Source of the DNA: WVZH01 sp034430895
Lineage (GTDB): Bacteria; Chloroflexota; Anaerolineae; Anaerolineales; E44-bin32
Direction of reading: 5' to 3'
Assembly: GCA_034430895.1 (NCBI GenBank)
Contig: DAOUDW010000093.1
Location: forward strand, 1-64,000
DNA length: 64,000 nt
Under the pieces are notes generated by a model that worked only from the letters and a program-made list of their open reading frames with translations, made no database searches and was not told the DNA's origin. A program made the position numbers and the translations under genes. Positions within the stretch are counted from its first letter, which is position 1. Every line of letters starts with the position of its first letter. This document shows positions 32,160 to 41,099 of the stretch, piece after piece.

Positions 32160-32453
32160 TTACACGATGATCGCCAGAATGTCGCTCTCTTTTAGAATCA
32201 GGTATTTATCGCCATCGATCTTGATTTCCGTCCCCGCGTACTTGGCAAACCAGACTTTATCGCCTACGGAAACGTCGGGTGTAATGCGCTCGCCTTTATC
32301 GTCACGAGCGCCAGGGCCAACAGCCATAACCTCGCCTTTCTGAGGCTTTTCTTTGGCCGTCTCGGGCAGCACGATCCCGCTCGGCGTGACATCTTCACCC
32401 TCAAGAGGCTTGATGACCAAACGATCAGCCATCGGTTTAATATTGAGTGACAT
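32160..32453 (-). CDS. groES: Co-chaperonin GroES
   Basis: 97 residues. Lid of the GroEL chamber. N-terminal LNIKPMADRLVIKPLEGEDV, mobile loop TPSGIVLPETAKEKPQKGEV, roof-region VGPGARDDKGERI and C-terminal DKVWFAKYAGTEIKIDGDKY and LILKESDILAII are all standard. An AGGAGGATCCGC site precedes the ATG. First gene of the heat-shock operon. Confidence 0.98.
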   Translation of the reverse strand: MSLNIKPMADRLVIKPLEGEDVTPSGIVLPETAKEKPQKGEVMAVGPGARDDKGERITPDVSVGDKVWFAKYAGTEIKIDGDKYLILKESDILAIIV

Positions 32454-32504
32454 GCGGATCCTCCTATTGCATAAAATTTGTCGTTTGAAAACAAGAAATG
32501 TGGT

Positions 32505-32531
32505 TTAGCACTCTACCTTTTCGAGTGCTAA
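32505..32531 (-). promoter_or_regulatory. CIRCE operator
   Basis: Perfect TTAGCACTC-N9-GAGTGCTAA, the HrcA binding site, located just after the predicted transcription start of groESL. It indicates heat-shock repression by HrcA, whose gene is not in the window. Confidence 0.97.
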
Positions 32532-32542
32532 ACTGCGTTGGA

Positions 32543-32571
32543 AGTGTACCGAAATTACACTTCGATGTCAA
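32543..32571 (-). promoter_or_regulatory. Sigma70-type promoter of groESL
   Basis: TTGACA, 17 bases, TACACT on the minus strand, immediately upstream of CIRCE. The -35 box overlaps the stop region of the upstream TPR gene. Confidence 0.9.
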
Positions 32572-34214
32572 GAGTTTTCAGTTGGATTCACAGTTGGTGT
32601 GGGGATTATTACGGGTGGACCCGGACTGGCACAAATGGTTCGGCCTTCATCCACGATCGCAATTACGATGGGATCGTTGCCGAATTCTGCCATTAACGCC
32701 GTGAAAATCCTTTCGGCGTCCACACAGGCGTTGGAAAATTCTTCCGTACCCGCGAAGGCGGCCAGAACGGATCCGTAGGTGTAATAATATTCCAGTGTGC
32801 TCGAATCGAGTTCCAAGCCGATCACATCCCAACCGATAGCTTCATTACTGGCTCCTACACCTTCACAGCGGTAGATCTCCAGATTGCACAGGATCTCTCG
32901 ATTCTCTTCCGCACTGCAGCCATCCAGGGCGCAATGGAAGATCGGGATCGCGCTTTCGTAATTGCGAGCCTGGAAGTAAACGCTGCCCAGGCGGGCATAA
33001 ATCTCTGCATTGGTTTGATCGATCAGTAAAGCACTGCGGATATTTACGGCTGCGATAAAAAATTGGCCTTCCTGGACATAGGTGCGGCCGATCGCCAGAT
33101 AGGGCGTAGGGTCTTCAAACCCGAGTTGCTGATTTATCTTCGCCGCTTTGTCGAACGCGGCCAAGGCAGAATCGACGTCAAGTAAGGTCCGGAAGTTGGC
33201 CCCTATACGCAGGTAGAGAAAAGTCAGGTTGGGATTGATTTCAACCGCACGTTGATAGGCTTCTATGGCACTCAGATAGCGGCCGTTGCTTTCCAGCACA
33301 TATCCGTACACACGATAAACATCCAATTGGTCGGGCGCGGGGAGTAAGTCCGCGTTCGAGGCCGCATCCTGCGCCAAGTCCAGCGCTTGTGCGAAGCTCT
33401 GTTGATCAACCAGGACCTCGGCGCGAAATGCCAATGCAAATGGATCGCCTGGCGCCAGTTGTACTGCTCTGGTTGCAGCAATATCCGCCTCAGCCAGGAA
33501 ATCCTCGCGGCGGTTTTCATCGCGAACGTCCGTTTGATCGTTCACGATTACAGTTCGGCCACTCACAAGCCACTCGCCCGGCTGGATATTTTCCACTTCG
33601 CCGGAAAAGATGACGGCTTCTTCATTACTCTCCAATACGCCATCTTCCGGTAATCCACTCAACAATTCAATCCGTTGTGCGACTACCCGTCCCCCTTCCT
33701 CGATTGCCGCAATAACGCGGACTTGATCTCCAATGCCAATGGGATCAGCGACTTCGGCGGCTGCGGACCAATCGTAGACCAAAGCCCGGATGGCATGTGC
33801 GCGAGCGTTGTCCTCATCCGCGGCAACCGCCTCTTCGATGGATTCTCGCGCATCCGCCAAGCGTTCACTACGAAATGCCTGTGTGGTTAATAAGTCACTT
33901 GAGTAGGTTTGGACTCTGGCCAATTCGGCCCACAACTGTGCGTTGCCCAGATCGATGGCGACAGCCTGTTCGTAGGCTTCAATCGCCCTCTTCAAATTTC
34001 CGGCGGAGAAATGTGCAGCTGCTTCCTCGGCATACGAAGCCGGCATTCTCGTCGGCGTCGGTGTGGGTAAGAAGAGCGGCTGCACTTTACCAACCTGCAG
34101 CATATGCGTCAGGGATAGTCCGCCGGCAATGAGCACAAGATAAAACAACATCCGCCAGGGATTGGAACGATTCTGCTCACGCACGAGAGGCAAACGATCA
34201 CCGGTTAGGCGCAT
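32568..34214 (-). CDS. TPR-repeat membrane protein
   Basis: About 548 residues from ATG 34214, 16 bp after the preceding stop; the frame is open to 34292 but that part overlaps the upstream gene. One membrane anchor (about 24-45), a PTPTPTR linker, then TPR units (SAGNLKRAIEAYEQAVAIDL, NGRYLSAIEAYQRAVEINPN, ARNYESAIPIFHCALDGCS). A beta-like insert with VIAAIEEGGRVVAQRIELLS interrupts the array. TPRs are outside the membrane by topology and mediate protein contacts. Function unknown; paralogue of the next gene. Confidence 0.82.
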   Translation of the reverse strand: MRLTGDRLPLVREQNRSNPWRMLFYLVLIAGGLSLTHMLQVGKVQPLFLPTPTPTRMPASYAEEAAAHFSAGNLKRAIEAYEQAVAIDLGNAQLWAELARVQTYSSDLLTTQAFRSERLADARESIEEAVAADEDNARAHAIRALVYDWSAAAEVADPIGIGDQVRVIAAIEEGGRVVAQRIELLSGLPEDGVLESNEEAVIFSGEVENIQPGEWLVSGRTVIVNDQTDVRDENRREDFLAEADIAATRAVQLAPGDPFALAFRAEVLVDQQSFAQALDLAQDAASNADLLPAPDQLDVYRVYGYVLESNGRYLSAIEAYQRAVEINPNLTFLYLRIGANFRTLLDVDSALAAFDKAAKINQQLGFEDPTPYLAIGRTYVQEGQFFIAAVNIRSALLIDQTNAEIYARLGSVYFQARNYESAIPIFHCALDGCSAEENREILCNLEIYRCEGVGASNEAIGWDVIGLELDSSTLEYYYTYGSVLAAFAGTEEFSNACVDAERIFTALMAEFGNDPIVIAIVDEGRTICASPGPPVIIPTPTVNPTENS

Positions 34215-34230
34215 GATTCCTACGACCCTG

Positions 34231-35523
34231 CTATAACTCGGACTCGGAGTCCGTGTTTTCATCAGGCGTTGGCTTGGGCGCGAGTTCACCACAAATAATC
34301 AAGCCTTCTTCCGCATTAAACACGGCAATTTCGTTATCCGGAACACCTTGCAATAACGCCTGAAATATCGGAACAGCTTCTTCACAACGCTCGAGTTTGG
34401 CCAACGCCAAACCATAGGTGTAATAGAATTCAACCACACGATCATCGGGTGCTTGCCCTGGTTCAGCCAATGGCAAACCATCGACCCATTCGCCATTCTC
34501 ATTCGAACCACCCCGAATCGCCAACTCCAATTGAATCACGGCGTCATCCAACACGTTATTGTGATAATACATGCGTCCCAAATCGCCTCGCAGCCGAGCA
34601 TTCGTCGGTTCAAGACCAACGGCATCCTTGGCAAACTGACTGGCCTTTCCGTATTCTCCAATGCGAGCATACGCCTGTGCGATACGCTGTAGTGGCTCCA
34701 CATTCTCCGGCGCCAGTGCGATCGCGTCCTTATAACTCTCCACCGCTCCGATTGTATCGCCTTGTGCTTGCAACATGTTCCCAATATCGATGTGCAGGCG
34801 AGGCAAATTTGGATTTATCGACTTGGCCGTTTCATAGGCTCCTACGGCTTGGGTATAATTCCCTGTTCGCTCCCAAACGTAACCCACAGCTCGATGTGTT
34901 TCGAGCAATTCAGGACCCAGCTCGATAGAGCGTTGTGCCAAATCCAAGGCTTGCTCGTAATCATTGATGTTATTGTCGATCACCACTTCGGAATAAAAGG
35001 CCAGCACCAACGCCGAACTCGGATTGAGTTCGTATGCGCGTTCTACTTCTGTTAATGCTGCTGCTAAAAGGTCGTTCTGTTCACCCACGTTTAATGACGC
35101 TTCGCCCGCACGAAAATCAAGCGCCCAGCCAAGCACAGCGTGTGCGATTGCCGAGTCAGGATTGATCAACAGCGCGTCTCGTGCAGCTGTTTCCGCAGCC
35201 GCGTAATCGCCTGCGAAAACACGCACCCTAGCCAAATCGAGGTGATAATTGATTTCTCTTGGTTCGATGGCGATCGCCTGCAGATATGCTTCCTCGGCCT
35301 GGCCCAGTTTTCCAGCCTGAAAGAAACTCTCCGCTTCGATTATATACAGTGCCGGGCTCCTCGTGGGTGTCGGGGTGGGGCCCACCAAGATCTCGATTTC
35401 TGGCACGTAAAATTGCCAGAAATAAACGACTCCCACAACGAGCACGAGTAAGAACAGCACGCGCCAGGGTTTGGAGCGCCTCCGTTTTTTACTCGTATGC
35501 CATTTACTTCCCTTGAGATACAT
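34231..35523 (-). CDS. TPR-repeat membrane protein
   Basis: 430 residues. Basic N-terminus (SKKRRRSKPWR), one anchor (about 22-40), PTPTPTRSP linker and at least six TPR units, for example QAGKLGQAEEAYLQAIAIEP, TGNYTQAVGAYETAKSINPN, QGDTIGAVESYKDAIALAPE. It ends with an acidic tail. Same architecture and linker as the genes at 32568 and 35802, so it arose by duplication. Likely a scaffold on the outer face of the membrane; partner unknown. Confidence 0.82.
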   Translation of the reverse strand: MYLKGSKWHTSKKRRRSKPWRVLFLLVLVVGVVYFWQFYVPEIEILVGPTPTPTRSPALYIIEAESFFQAGKLGQAEEAYLQAIAIEPREINYHLDLARVRVFAGDYAAAETAARDALLINPDSAIAHAVLGWALDFRAGEASLNVGEQNDLLAAALTEVERAYELNPSSALVLAFYSEVVIDNNINDYEQALDLAQRSIELGPELLETHRAVGYVWERTGNYTQAVGAYETAKSINPNLPRLHIDIGNMLQAQGDTIGAVESYKDAIALAPENVEPLQRIAQAYARIGEYGKASQFAKDAVGLEPTNARLRGDLGRMYYHNNVLDDAVIQLELAIRGGSNENGEWVDGLPLAEPGQAPDDRVVEFYYTYGLALAKLERCEEAVPIFQALLQGVPDNEIAVFNAEEGLIICGELAPKPTPDENTDSESEL

Positions 35524-35788
35524 GATCGTTTTGGCCTATTCACTCGTGGGGGTTGTCGAATTGCATCTTACCTCCCATCTTCCAGAGCGTCAAGAAAGCT
35601 TTTTCGGGGCGATTATCCACACCATCCGACCCTCCATTTACCCACGAAAGTACCTGCAAGTTACGCTTGGTTTCATCCGAGGGGTGAAATCAAGACGCCG
35701 CATCTCATTCTCACACCTCGAGCCACCTACGGGCGATAGAAACTGGCATCCCCCTATTCATTCGGTGAATCAGTGACATCAATTGGGG

Positions 35789-35794
35789 TATAAT
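35789..35794 (+). promoter_or_regulatory. -10 box seven bases before an ATG (leaderless-type start)
   Basis: TATAAT, then CCACCCC, then ATG at 35802. The spacing puts the expected transcription start at the initiation codon, and no ribosome site exists between. The -35 match is weak. Confidence 0.5.
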
Positions 35795-35801
35795 CCACCC
35801 C

Positions 35802-36869
35802 ATGAATCCCAATGCCACACAACCTCAGGAACCGGACGATCCGGTGCAAACCCAGCCAATCGCCTCACAACCTGCCGTTGCGATCTCTGACCCAGACGGC
35901 AACGGAGAGAAAAAATCGCGCAGACGCTGGCCCTGGTACGTCTTGATCTATCTTGCTGTGGTACTCCTGGTCAGCGGCGCAGCCTTTCTGCGAGGCAAGA
36001 ATCTCAGAAAAGATGTGAGTGAAGATCGTATGGCGCAGTACCTTCAAGAACAATTCAATCTCGGAATGGACAACCTGGCGGCCGGACAATACGAGATCGC
36101 ACGTCAGCGTTTCGAGGAAATCATTTACCACGATCCAGCCTATCCACAAGTCGAAGAGAAACTCATCGAAGTGTACGTCGTATTGGGAAAACCCACACCG
36201 GCGCCTACGGCAAGGCCGACTTCGACGCCCGATCCTTCACCGCCGGATGAACTCTTCCGCCAAGCGCAAGAGGCGCTTGCCGCCGAGGATTGGACGACCG
36301 TCATTGAGAAACTCCTCACCTTACGAAGTAAGGACCCCACCTACAATTCTGTGGAAGCGGACGGCATGATGTTCCTGGCGCTGCGCAATCGCGGCATGGA
36401 ACAGATCGCCATCGGCCTGATGGAAGAAGGTCTCTACGATCTCAGTCTGGCCGAGCGTTTTGGCCCCCTCGATCGAGACGCTATGTTTCGAAGGACTCTC
36501 GCAGAGCAATACTTGTTGGCCAACAGCTTCATTGGCCTGGATTGGTTTCAGGCAGCCACACTCTTCGCCTCACTTTGCGAACAAGGGGCAACAACGGATT
36601 CCTGTCCCAAGTATGCCGAAGCGGCCTGGGAGTATGGCGATCTGCTCTGGAACGCCGAAGATCCATGCGGCGCACAAGAATATTATCAAGGGTCGCTCAA
36701 TGCAGTGCCGAACAGCACACTCGAACCCACCGCCACAGAAGCGGCAAAGGCCTGCCAGAAAGCCACCGCGCCACCTACAGTACCCCCCACAGCCACACCC
36801 ACCATCGAGGGCACACTAGATGAGCCCACACCTGAGGAGACGCCAACCCCAAAAACAGAGGAGGTATAA
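35802..36869 (+). CDS. TPR-repeat membrane protein with Pro/Thr-rich tail
   Basis: 355 residues, divergent from the other two TPR genes. Cytoplasmic Pro/Gln-rich head of about 45 residues, basic KKSRRRWPW, one membrane segment (about 48-66), TPR-like helices (AAGQYEIARQRFEEIIYHDP), a PTPAPTARPTSTP linker, a second helical set and a Pro/Thr-rich C-terminus (PPTVPPTATPTIEG). Likely an extracellular scaffold. The mRNA may be leaderless. Confidence 0.82.
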   Translation: MNPNATQPQEPDDPVQTQPIASQPAVAISDPDGNGEKKSRRRWPWYVLIYLAVVLLVSGAAFLRGKNLRKDVSEDRMAQYLQEQFNLGMDNLAAGQYEIARQRFEEIIYHDPAYPQVEEKLIEVYVVLGKPTPAPTARPTSTPDPSPPDELFRQAQEALAAEDWTTVIEKLLTLRSKDPTYNSVEADGMMFLALRNRGMEQIAIGLMEEGLYDLSLAERFGPLDRDAMFRRTLAEQYLLANSFIGLDWFQAATLFASLCEQGATTDSCPKYAEAAWEYGDLLWNAEDPCGAQEYYQGSLNAVPNSTLEPTATEAAKACQKATAPPTVPPTATPTIEGTLDEPTPEETPTPKTEEV

Positions 36870-37038
36870 AACTTCCTGCTTCTGCGGTACCCAAGAAGCC
36901 TCAAACGGGCAATCGTCTTGCTGATCGCCCGATTTTCACGCCCCTGCGGTATTCCACACACTTTTCAGGCGAGTGAATGACCTGCGGCACATTCCTTGCA
37001 CGTTTTAGCAGCAACCGATTACTTATATTGAGGCAAAA

Positions 37039-37485
37039 GTGCTTCACGTTTCTGTTCTTTTATGGCTTGGCGTAACCGTCCTGTACATCGGATTTGCCGC
37101 CGTCCTGGGCGTTCTGGCAAGACACGCAGCCAACGACTCCACCACGAGCATTAAATGCCTGGCATGGCTGCATGGAGCTTTTCTTTTCACCCCAGCATCG
37201 ATCTTCGTGTTGTGGATGCCCGAAAGCACACCTTGGGTACAGATCCCTGTATTTTTCTCCGGTTTGGCCGTTGCGTATCTCGCTTTCAAACAACCCGAAG
37301 CCATTCCCGCCCGCTTGTGGGAGCGTGCATTCGCGCTGCGCTACTTAGGCACCTCCATGGCCTTTGCCACACTATGGGGACTGAGTATGTTGCTCGCCGA
37401 CGAAGTCCTTCTCATCCTACCGTTCATGTTGGCGACGAGCTTTGCCAGTACAATTTCGTTTCTCAGCGCACCTCGCATCACCTGA
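37039..37485 (+). CDS. Four-helix membrane protein, function unknown
   Basis: 148 residues from a GTG start with GAGG eight bases upstream. Four or five hydrophobic segments (VLLWLGVTVLYIGFAAVLGV, GAFLFTPASIFVLWMP, IPVFFSGLAVAYLAF, GTSMAFATLWGLSMLLA, LILPFMLATSFASTISFL). No motif I can assign. It stands 72 bp before the RNase Z gene on the same strand and may be cotranscribed with it. Confidence 0.65.
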   Translation: MLHVSVLLWLGVTVLYIGFAAVLGVLARHAANDSTTSIKCLAWLHGAFLFTPASIFVLWMPESTPWVQIPVFFSGLAVAYLAFKQPEAIPARLWERAFALRYLGTSMAFATLWGLSMLLADEVLLILPFMLATSFASTISFLSAPRIT

Positions 37486-37557
37486 ATTCATCTCCACTTT
37501 GCGGTACAATGAACCCCTCGGTACCAGAATAGCGAGATCATCCACACAGGGATTCTT

Positions 37558-38505
37558 TTGTTTGAAATCACGTTCTTGGGCACTTCTGCGTCCGCCCCTT
37601 CGGTTCACCGGGGCTTGACCGCGCAGGTCGTAAGCTATCGGGATTATCGCTTCCTGATCGATTGTGGCGAAGGCACCCAGCGCCAGATCCTTCGATCGGG
37701 AATCGGTTTTCGCCGACTGAATCGCATCCTGATCACACACGGTCATCTGGACCACATTCTTGGATTGGGCGGCTTGTTGTCCACCTTCTCGCGTTGGGAA
37801 ACCCTCGAACATCTGGAGATATGGGCTGGCGCCTGGGCGCTCGAGCGGATAAAGGATCTCATTTTTGGTGTGGTGCTGCGCGGCACACGTCCATCCATCC
37901 AAATCGACTTGATCCCGATCAAGGCCGGGGTGCTCCTTGAGGACGAGTACTTCAAACTCTCCGCTTTTCCCGTCTCGCACCGCGGACCGGACTGCTTTGG
38001 TTTTCTGTTCGAAGAAACCCCGCGGCGCCCTTTCCTGCCGGAGCGTGCAGAAGAATTGAGTATTCCTCCCGGTCCGCTCCGCAGGGACCTGGTAAACGGA
38101 AAATCCGTAACCCTGCCGGATGGCCGCACAATAGACCCGGATGAAGTGCTCGGACCCACGCGTCGGGGAACACGCCTGGTCCACGTCGGAGATTGCGGTA
38201 AAGTGAACAACCTGCTCGATGTGTGTCAGCAGGCCGACGCGCTGGTGATCGAAGCCACCTACCTCGAATTTGAAAAGAAGATGGCCAAGAAATTCGGACA
38301 TCTCACGGCCGCGCAGGCCGCCTCGCTGGCCAAGCGCGCCGGTGTGGGACATCTGTATCTCACCCACCTATCCCGGCGATATCGAGAGAAAGACATCGCC
38401 GATGAAGCAAGTAAAGTATTTCCCAACGTTACCGTGGCGAGAGATTTCGACAACTTCTCGATCCGCAAGATGCAGCGCGATGGAAACTCGATCGATCCTG
38501 CTTGA
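37558..38505 (+). CDS. rnz: Ribonuclease Z
   Basis: 315 residues from a TTG start after an AGGG site. Endonuclease that cleaves tRNA precursors at the 3' side. Metallo-beta-lactamase fold with the tRNase Z signature: FLGTSASAPSVHRG, DCGEGTQRQIL, the zinc motif ILITHGHLDHILGLGGLL, PVSHRGPDCFGF with a further His, VHVGDC supplying the bridging Asp, EATYLEF and YLTHLSRRY for the last His. Length matches the short RNase Z type. Confidence 0.95.
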   Translation: MFEITFLGTSASAPSVHRGLTAQVVSYRDYRFLIDCGEGTQRQILRSGIGFRRLNRILITHGHLDHILGLGGLLSTFSRWETLEHLEIWAGAWALERIKDLIFGVVLRGTRPSIQIDLIPIKAGVLLEDEYFKLSAFPVSHRGPDCFGFLFEETPRRPFLPERAEELSIPPGPLRRDLVNGKSVTLPDGRTIDPDEVLGPTRRGTRLVHVGDCGKVNNLLDVCQQADALVIEATYLEFEKKMAKKFGHLTAAQAASLAKRAGVGHLYLTHLSRRYREKDIADEASKVFPNVTVARDFDNFSIRKMQRDGNSIDPA

Positions 38506-38576
38506 GCTTTTATGCCGCAGATGTGATTCGGGACGAATCAGGACCGCAGCTGCCGAAACCAAGGATATTGATCCCT

Positions 38577-38810
38577 ATGCCGTTGTATGAATATGTTTGT
38601 ACCGACTGCGACCACATATTCGACGCTCTGCGCGCCATGCAGGACGCCGATGCACCGATCGAATGCACGCAATGCCACAGCGATCGAACCCAACGGCGGA
38701 TATCCCTCTTCGCAACCCACATCGAAGGACGCCTCCTGGCCGGTAACGGCGCAAGCTGCAGCACCTGCCGCACACACACCTGCTCGACCTGCAGCAGCAA
38801 ACCTACTTAA
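38577..38810 (+). CDS. FmdB-type zinc-ribbon protein
   Basis: 77 residues from ATG 38577. MPLYEYVCTDCDHIFDALRA starts exactly at the FmdB zinc ribbon, with the second pair in IECTQCHSDRTQRRIS. The C-terminus has a Cys-rich tail (SCSTCRTHTCSTCSS). These small proteins are named after formamidase regulators, but their function is mostly unknown. It follows rnz by 71 bp. Confidence 0.88.
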   Translation: MPLYEYVCTDCDHIFDALRAMQDADAPIECTQCHSDRTQRRISLFATHIEGRLLAGNGASCSTCRTHTCSTCSSKPT

Positions 38811-38865
38811 ACCAAAAACGACACCACTCGGGCGTCGCAGTTCAATCTGGTCACATTTAAAATAA

Positions 38866-39219
38866 CTAACAAGTAATATGCAAAGCGGCCGAGACCCGCT
38901 TTTTATCAAGCATCTGGTTATACAATTCGCAGGCCTCTCGAGTGGCCAGAATGCTCATCTCGATCCCCTCCTCCCGTACCTTCTTTTGCACCTCTTCAGG
39001 CACCCGCATGCGGCCGAAAATTCCCGTTCCGATCACCAACAACTCCGGCGGATCCGAAAGCGCTTGCTGCAGATCTTCGTAAGAAAGCAAGTGCCCTTCT
39101 ACGCGCCACCAATTGGGCAAGACTCGATCCGGCAGTACGATCACGTCTCGATTATAGGAATGGCCATCAATGACGATCTTGCCGAAGCGGATATTTTCAA
39201 TCTTCGGTTGATTTTTCAT
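38866..39219 (-). CDS. Mth938-like (DUF498) domain protein
   Basis: 117 residues. KIENIRFGKIVIDGHSYNRDV, RVEGHLLSYEDLQQAL and ELLVIGTGIFGRMRVPEEVQ are diagnostic of the Mth938/NDUFAF3 fold. The eukaryotic relative NDUFAF3 assists complex I assembly, and the gene lies close to the nuo operon, but a role in assembly here is inference. It overlaps the acylphosphatase gene by 23 bases. Confidence 0.9.
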   Translation of the reverse strand: MKNQPKIENIRFGKIVIDGHSYNRDVIVLPDRVLPNWWRVEGHLLSYEDLQQALSDPPELLVIGTGIFGRMRVPEEVQKKVREEGIEMSILATREACELYNQMLDKKRVSAALHITC

Positions 39220-39514
39220 CCTGGCCGCCTCTCGCCGTTGGACGGATCACAAATCCAACGCAGTCTTCCTGTGAAGTCTCCCATTCTACCCAGACATCAT
39301 CTACGCGTGCCGAGCTTGGCCCATGTTTACACCAAGCAATGACCTCTTTCACACTCGCTTCATCACCCTGAACGACCGCCTCTACCCGACCGTCCCAGAG
39401 GTTCCGCACCCACCCATTGACACCTTTGGCAAATGCTTGTTGGCGTGTGTAGTAGCGGAAGCTCACCCCCTGGACGCGACCGCGAATATAAAGATGTGCC
39501 CTGACTTCTTCCAT
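39197..39514 (-). CDS. acyP: Acylphosphatase
   Basis: 105 residues. Hydrolyses acyl phosphates in the cytoplasm. Signature HLYIRGRVQGVSFRYYTRQQ with the catalytic Arg, GWVRNLWDGRVEAVVQGD with the catalytic Asn. The C-terminal tail (GRGGQDEKSTED) is slightly longer than usual and overlaps the next gene. Its operon partner is the Mth938-like gene. Confidence 0.92.
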   Translation of the reverse strand: MEEVRAHLYIRGRVQGVSFRYYTRQQAFAKGVNGWVRNLWDGRVEAVVQGDEASVKEVIAWCKHGPSSARVDDVWVEWETSQEDCVGFVIRPTARGGQDEKSTED

Positions 39515-39653
39515 CCGTTAACCTTCTACCAAAGCGATGTTCATAGTCAATAGCCTTATCGACTTGTGATATATAGAACACCCGAATCCAAAGACCGGAT
39601 TCAATTAAATGTCATCTGAATGAAAAGAGCGATGATTCCTCAGGAAACCTGGT

Positions 39654-41096
39654 TCAAGGAATGAATGAGAGGAATTGAGCCTGGCTGGCAAACTCGAGCA
39701 GCAATCCGGGCAGCAGACCGAAAACCAGAGTCCCCAGAGCTGTGAGTACAACCGTAGTGTTCAGCCAACCTTCCGATCGTGTCTGCGGTTCTCCCGACTT
39801 CATGTACATCACGACAATCACGCGTAAATAGTAGTACGCGGAGATTAACGATGTAATCACTCCCACGAGGGCAAGCCAGACCAGTTCAGCATCGACAGCC
39901 GCCCGGAAGATATAGAATTTTCCGATGAAACCTACTGTGGGCGGCATACCGGTTAAGGAAAGCATAAAAATCGCCATGGCCAGCGCCAGTGCCGGTTTCT
40001 TGCGGCCCAATCCGGCGTAATCTTCGATCTCGAGCCCCTTGCCTTCCGCCTGCTCCATTGTAAGCACGACCGCCCAAGCTCCCAGATTGGTGAATGCGTA
40101 ACTGATCAGATAGAAAAGAGCGGCCCGGATGGCTTCCGGTGCGACGACGGAATTCGCCGCAGCGGGTAACGAAACCAGAATATATCCGGCGTGCGCGATG
40201 CTGGAGTAAGCCAACATACGTTTGATGTTGGTTTGTGCGATTGCAGCGATGTTTCCCCAGGCCATGGTTAGCGCAGCGATCCACATGGCAAGCGGAGCCC
40301 AATAGGAGGCCATTTCCGGAAAGGCGGTGACAAAGACGCGCAGCAGCGCTGCGAACCCCCCCGCTTTGGCACCGACAGACATGAAAGCCGTAACGGATGA
40401 CGGTGCACCTTGATAGACATCGGGCGTCCACATGTGAAACGGTACGGCAGCGACCTTGAAGCCCAATCCAACGAGGAATAGGCCACACCCTAGCAGCATC
40501 AATACGGATGGGGTCTTAACCGCTGCGACGATTCCTGCGAGCGAAGTGGTCATCGTGGCGCCGAAGATCAACGCAATGCCGTAAACCACAAAACCCGAAG
40601 CAAACGCCCCCAGCAGGAAGTATTTGATCGCCGATTCCTCCGATTGCAGATCGGGTCGGGCAAATCCCGCCAGGATGTAAAGCGGCAAGGAAAGCAATTC
40701 CAACGCCAGAAAGACAACGATCAAATCACCGGCGTTGGCCATGAGCATCATGCCGCTTAACGTGAAGAGCAGCAAGATGTAGTACTCACCGCGTTCGATC
40801 CCTTTGCGTTTAATGTAATCGTAGGACTGCATGACGGCGAACAAACCGACACCGATGAAGAGGATATGCAGGACTGCGGTGTAGCCGTCAACGACGATCA
40901 TCCCGCCAAATCCCTCTGCCTGCATACCAAGCTGCTGTACCGCTGCTGCCAGACCGGCAACTAAACCGGCAGCAGCAAGAAAAGCGGTTAGACCCTTTTT
41001 CTCGCGCGGGATGAAAAGATCGACGAGCAGCAAGACGCATGCCCAGACGATGACGATGAGAAACGGAAGGATCGTAGTTAAATCGTTTAAGTCCAT
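39654..41096 (-). CDS. nuoN: NADH-quinone oxidoreductase subunit N
   Basis: 480 residues, about 14 membrane helices. Antiporter-like proton channel of complex I. AVPFHMWTPDVYQGAPSSVT holds the broken-helix motif, with the conserved Lys-bearing helices around NIKRMLAYSSIAHAGYILVS and the Glu in helix 5 (ALELLSLPLYILAGF). Last gene of the operon; no strong terminator is visible after it. Confidence 0.95.
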   Translation of the reverse strand: MDLNDLTTILPFLIVIVWACVLLLVDLFIPREKKGLTAFLAAAGLVAGLAAAVQQLGMQAEGFGGMIVVDGYTAVLHILFIGVGLFAVMQSYDYIKRKGIERGEYYILLLFTLSGMMLMANAGDLIVVFLALELLSLPLYILAGFARPDLQSEESAIKYFLLGAFASGFVVYGIALIFGATMTTSLAGIVAAVKTPSVLMLLGCGLFLVGLGFKVAAVPFHMWTPDVYQGAPSSVTAFMSVGAKAGGFAALLRVFVTAFPEMASYWAPLAMWIAALTMAWGNIAAIAQTNIKRMLAYSSIAHAGYILVSLPAAANSVVAPEAIRAALFYLISYAFTNLGAWAVVLTMEQAEGKGLEIEDYAGLGRKKPALALAMAIFMLSLTGMPPTVGFIGKFYIFRAAVDAELVWLALVGVITSLISAYYYLRVIVVMYMKSGEPQTRSEGWLNTTVVLTALGTLVFGLLPGLLLEFASQAQFLSFIP

Positions 41097-41099
41097 GAT

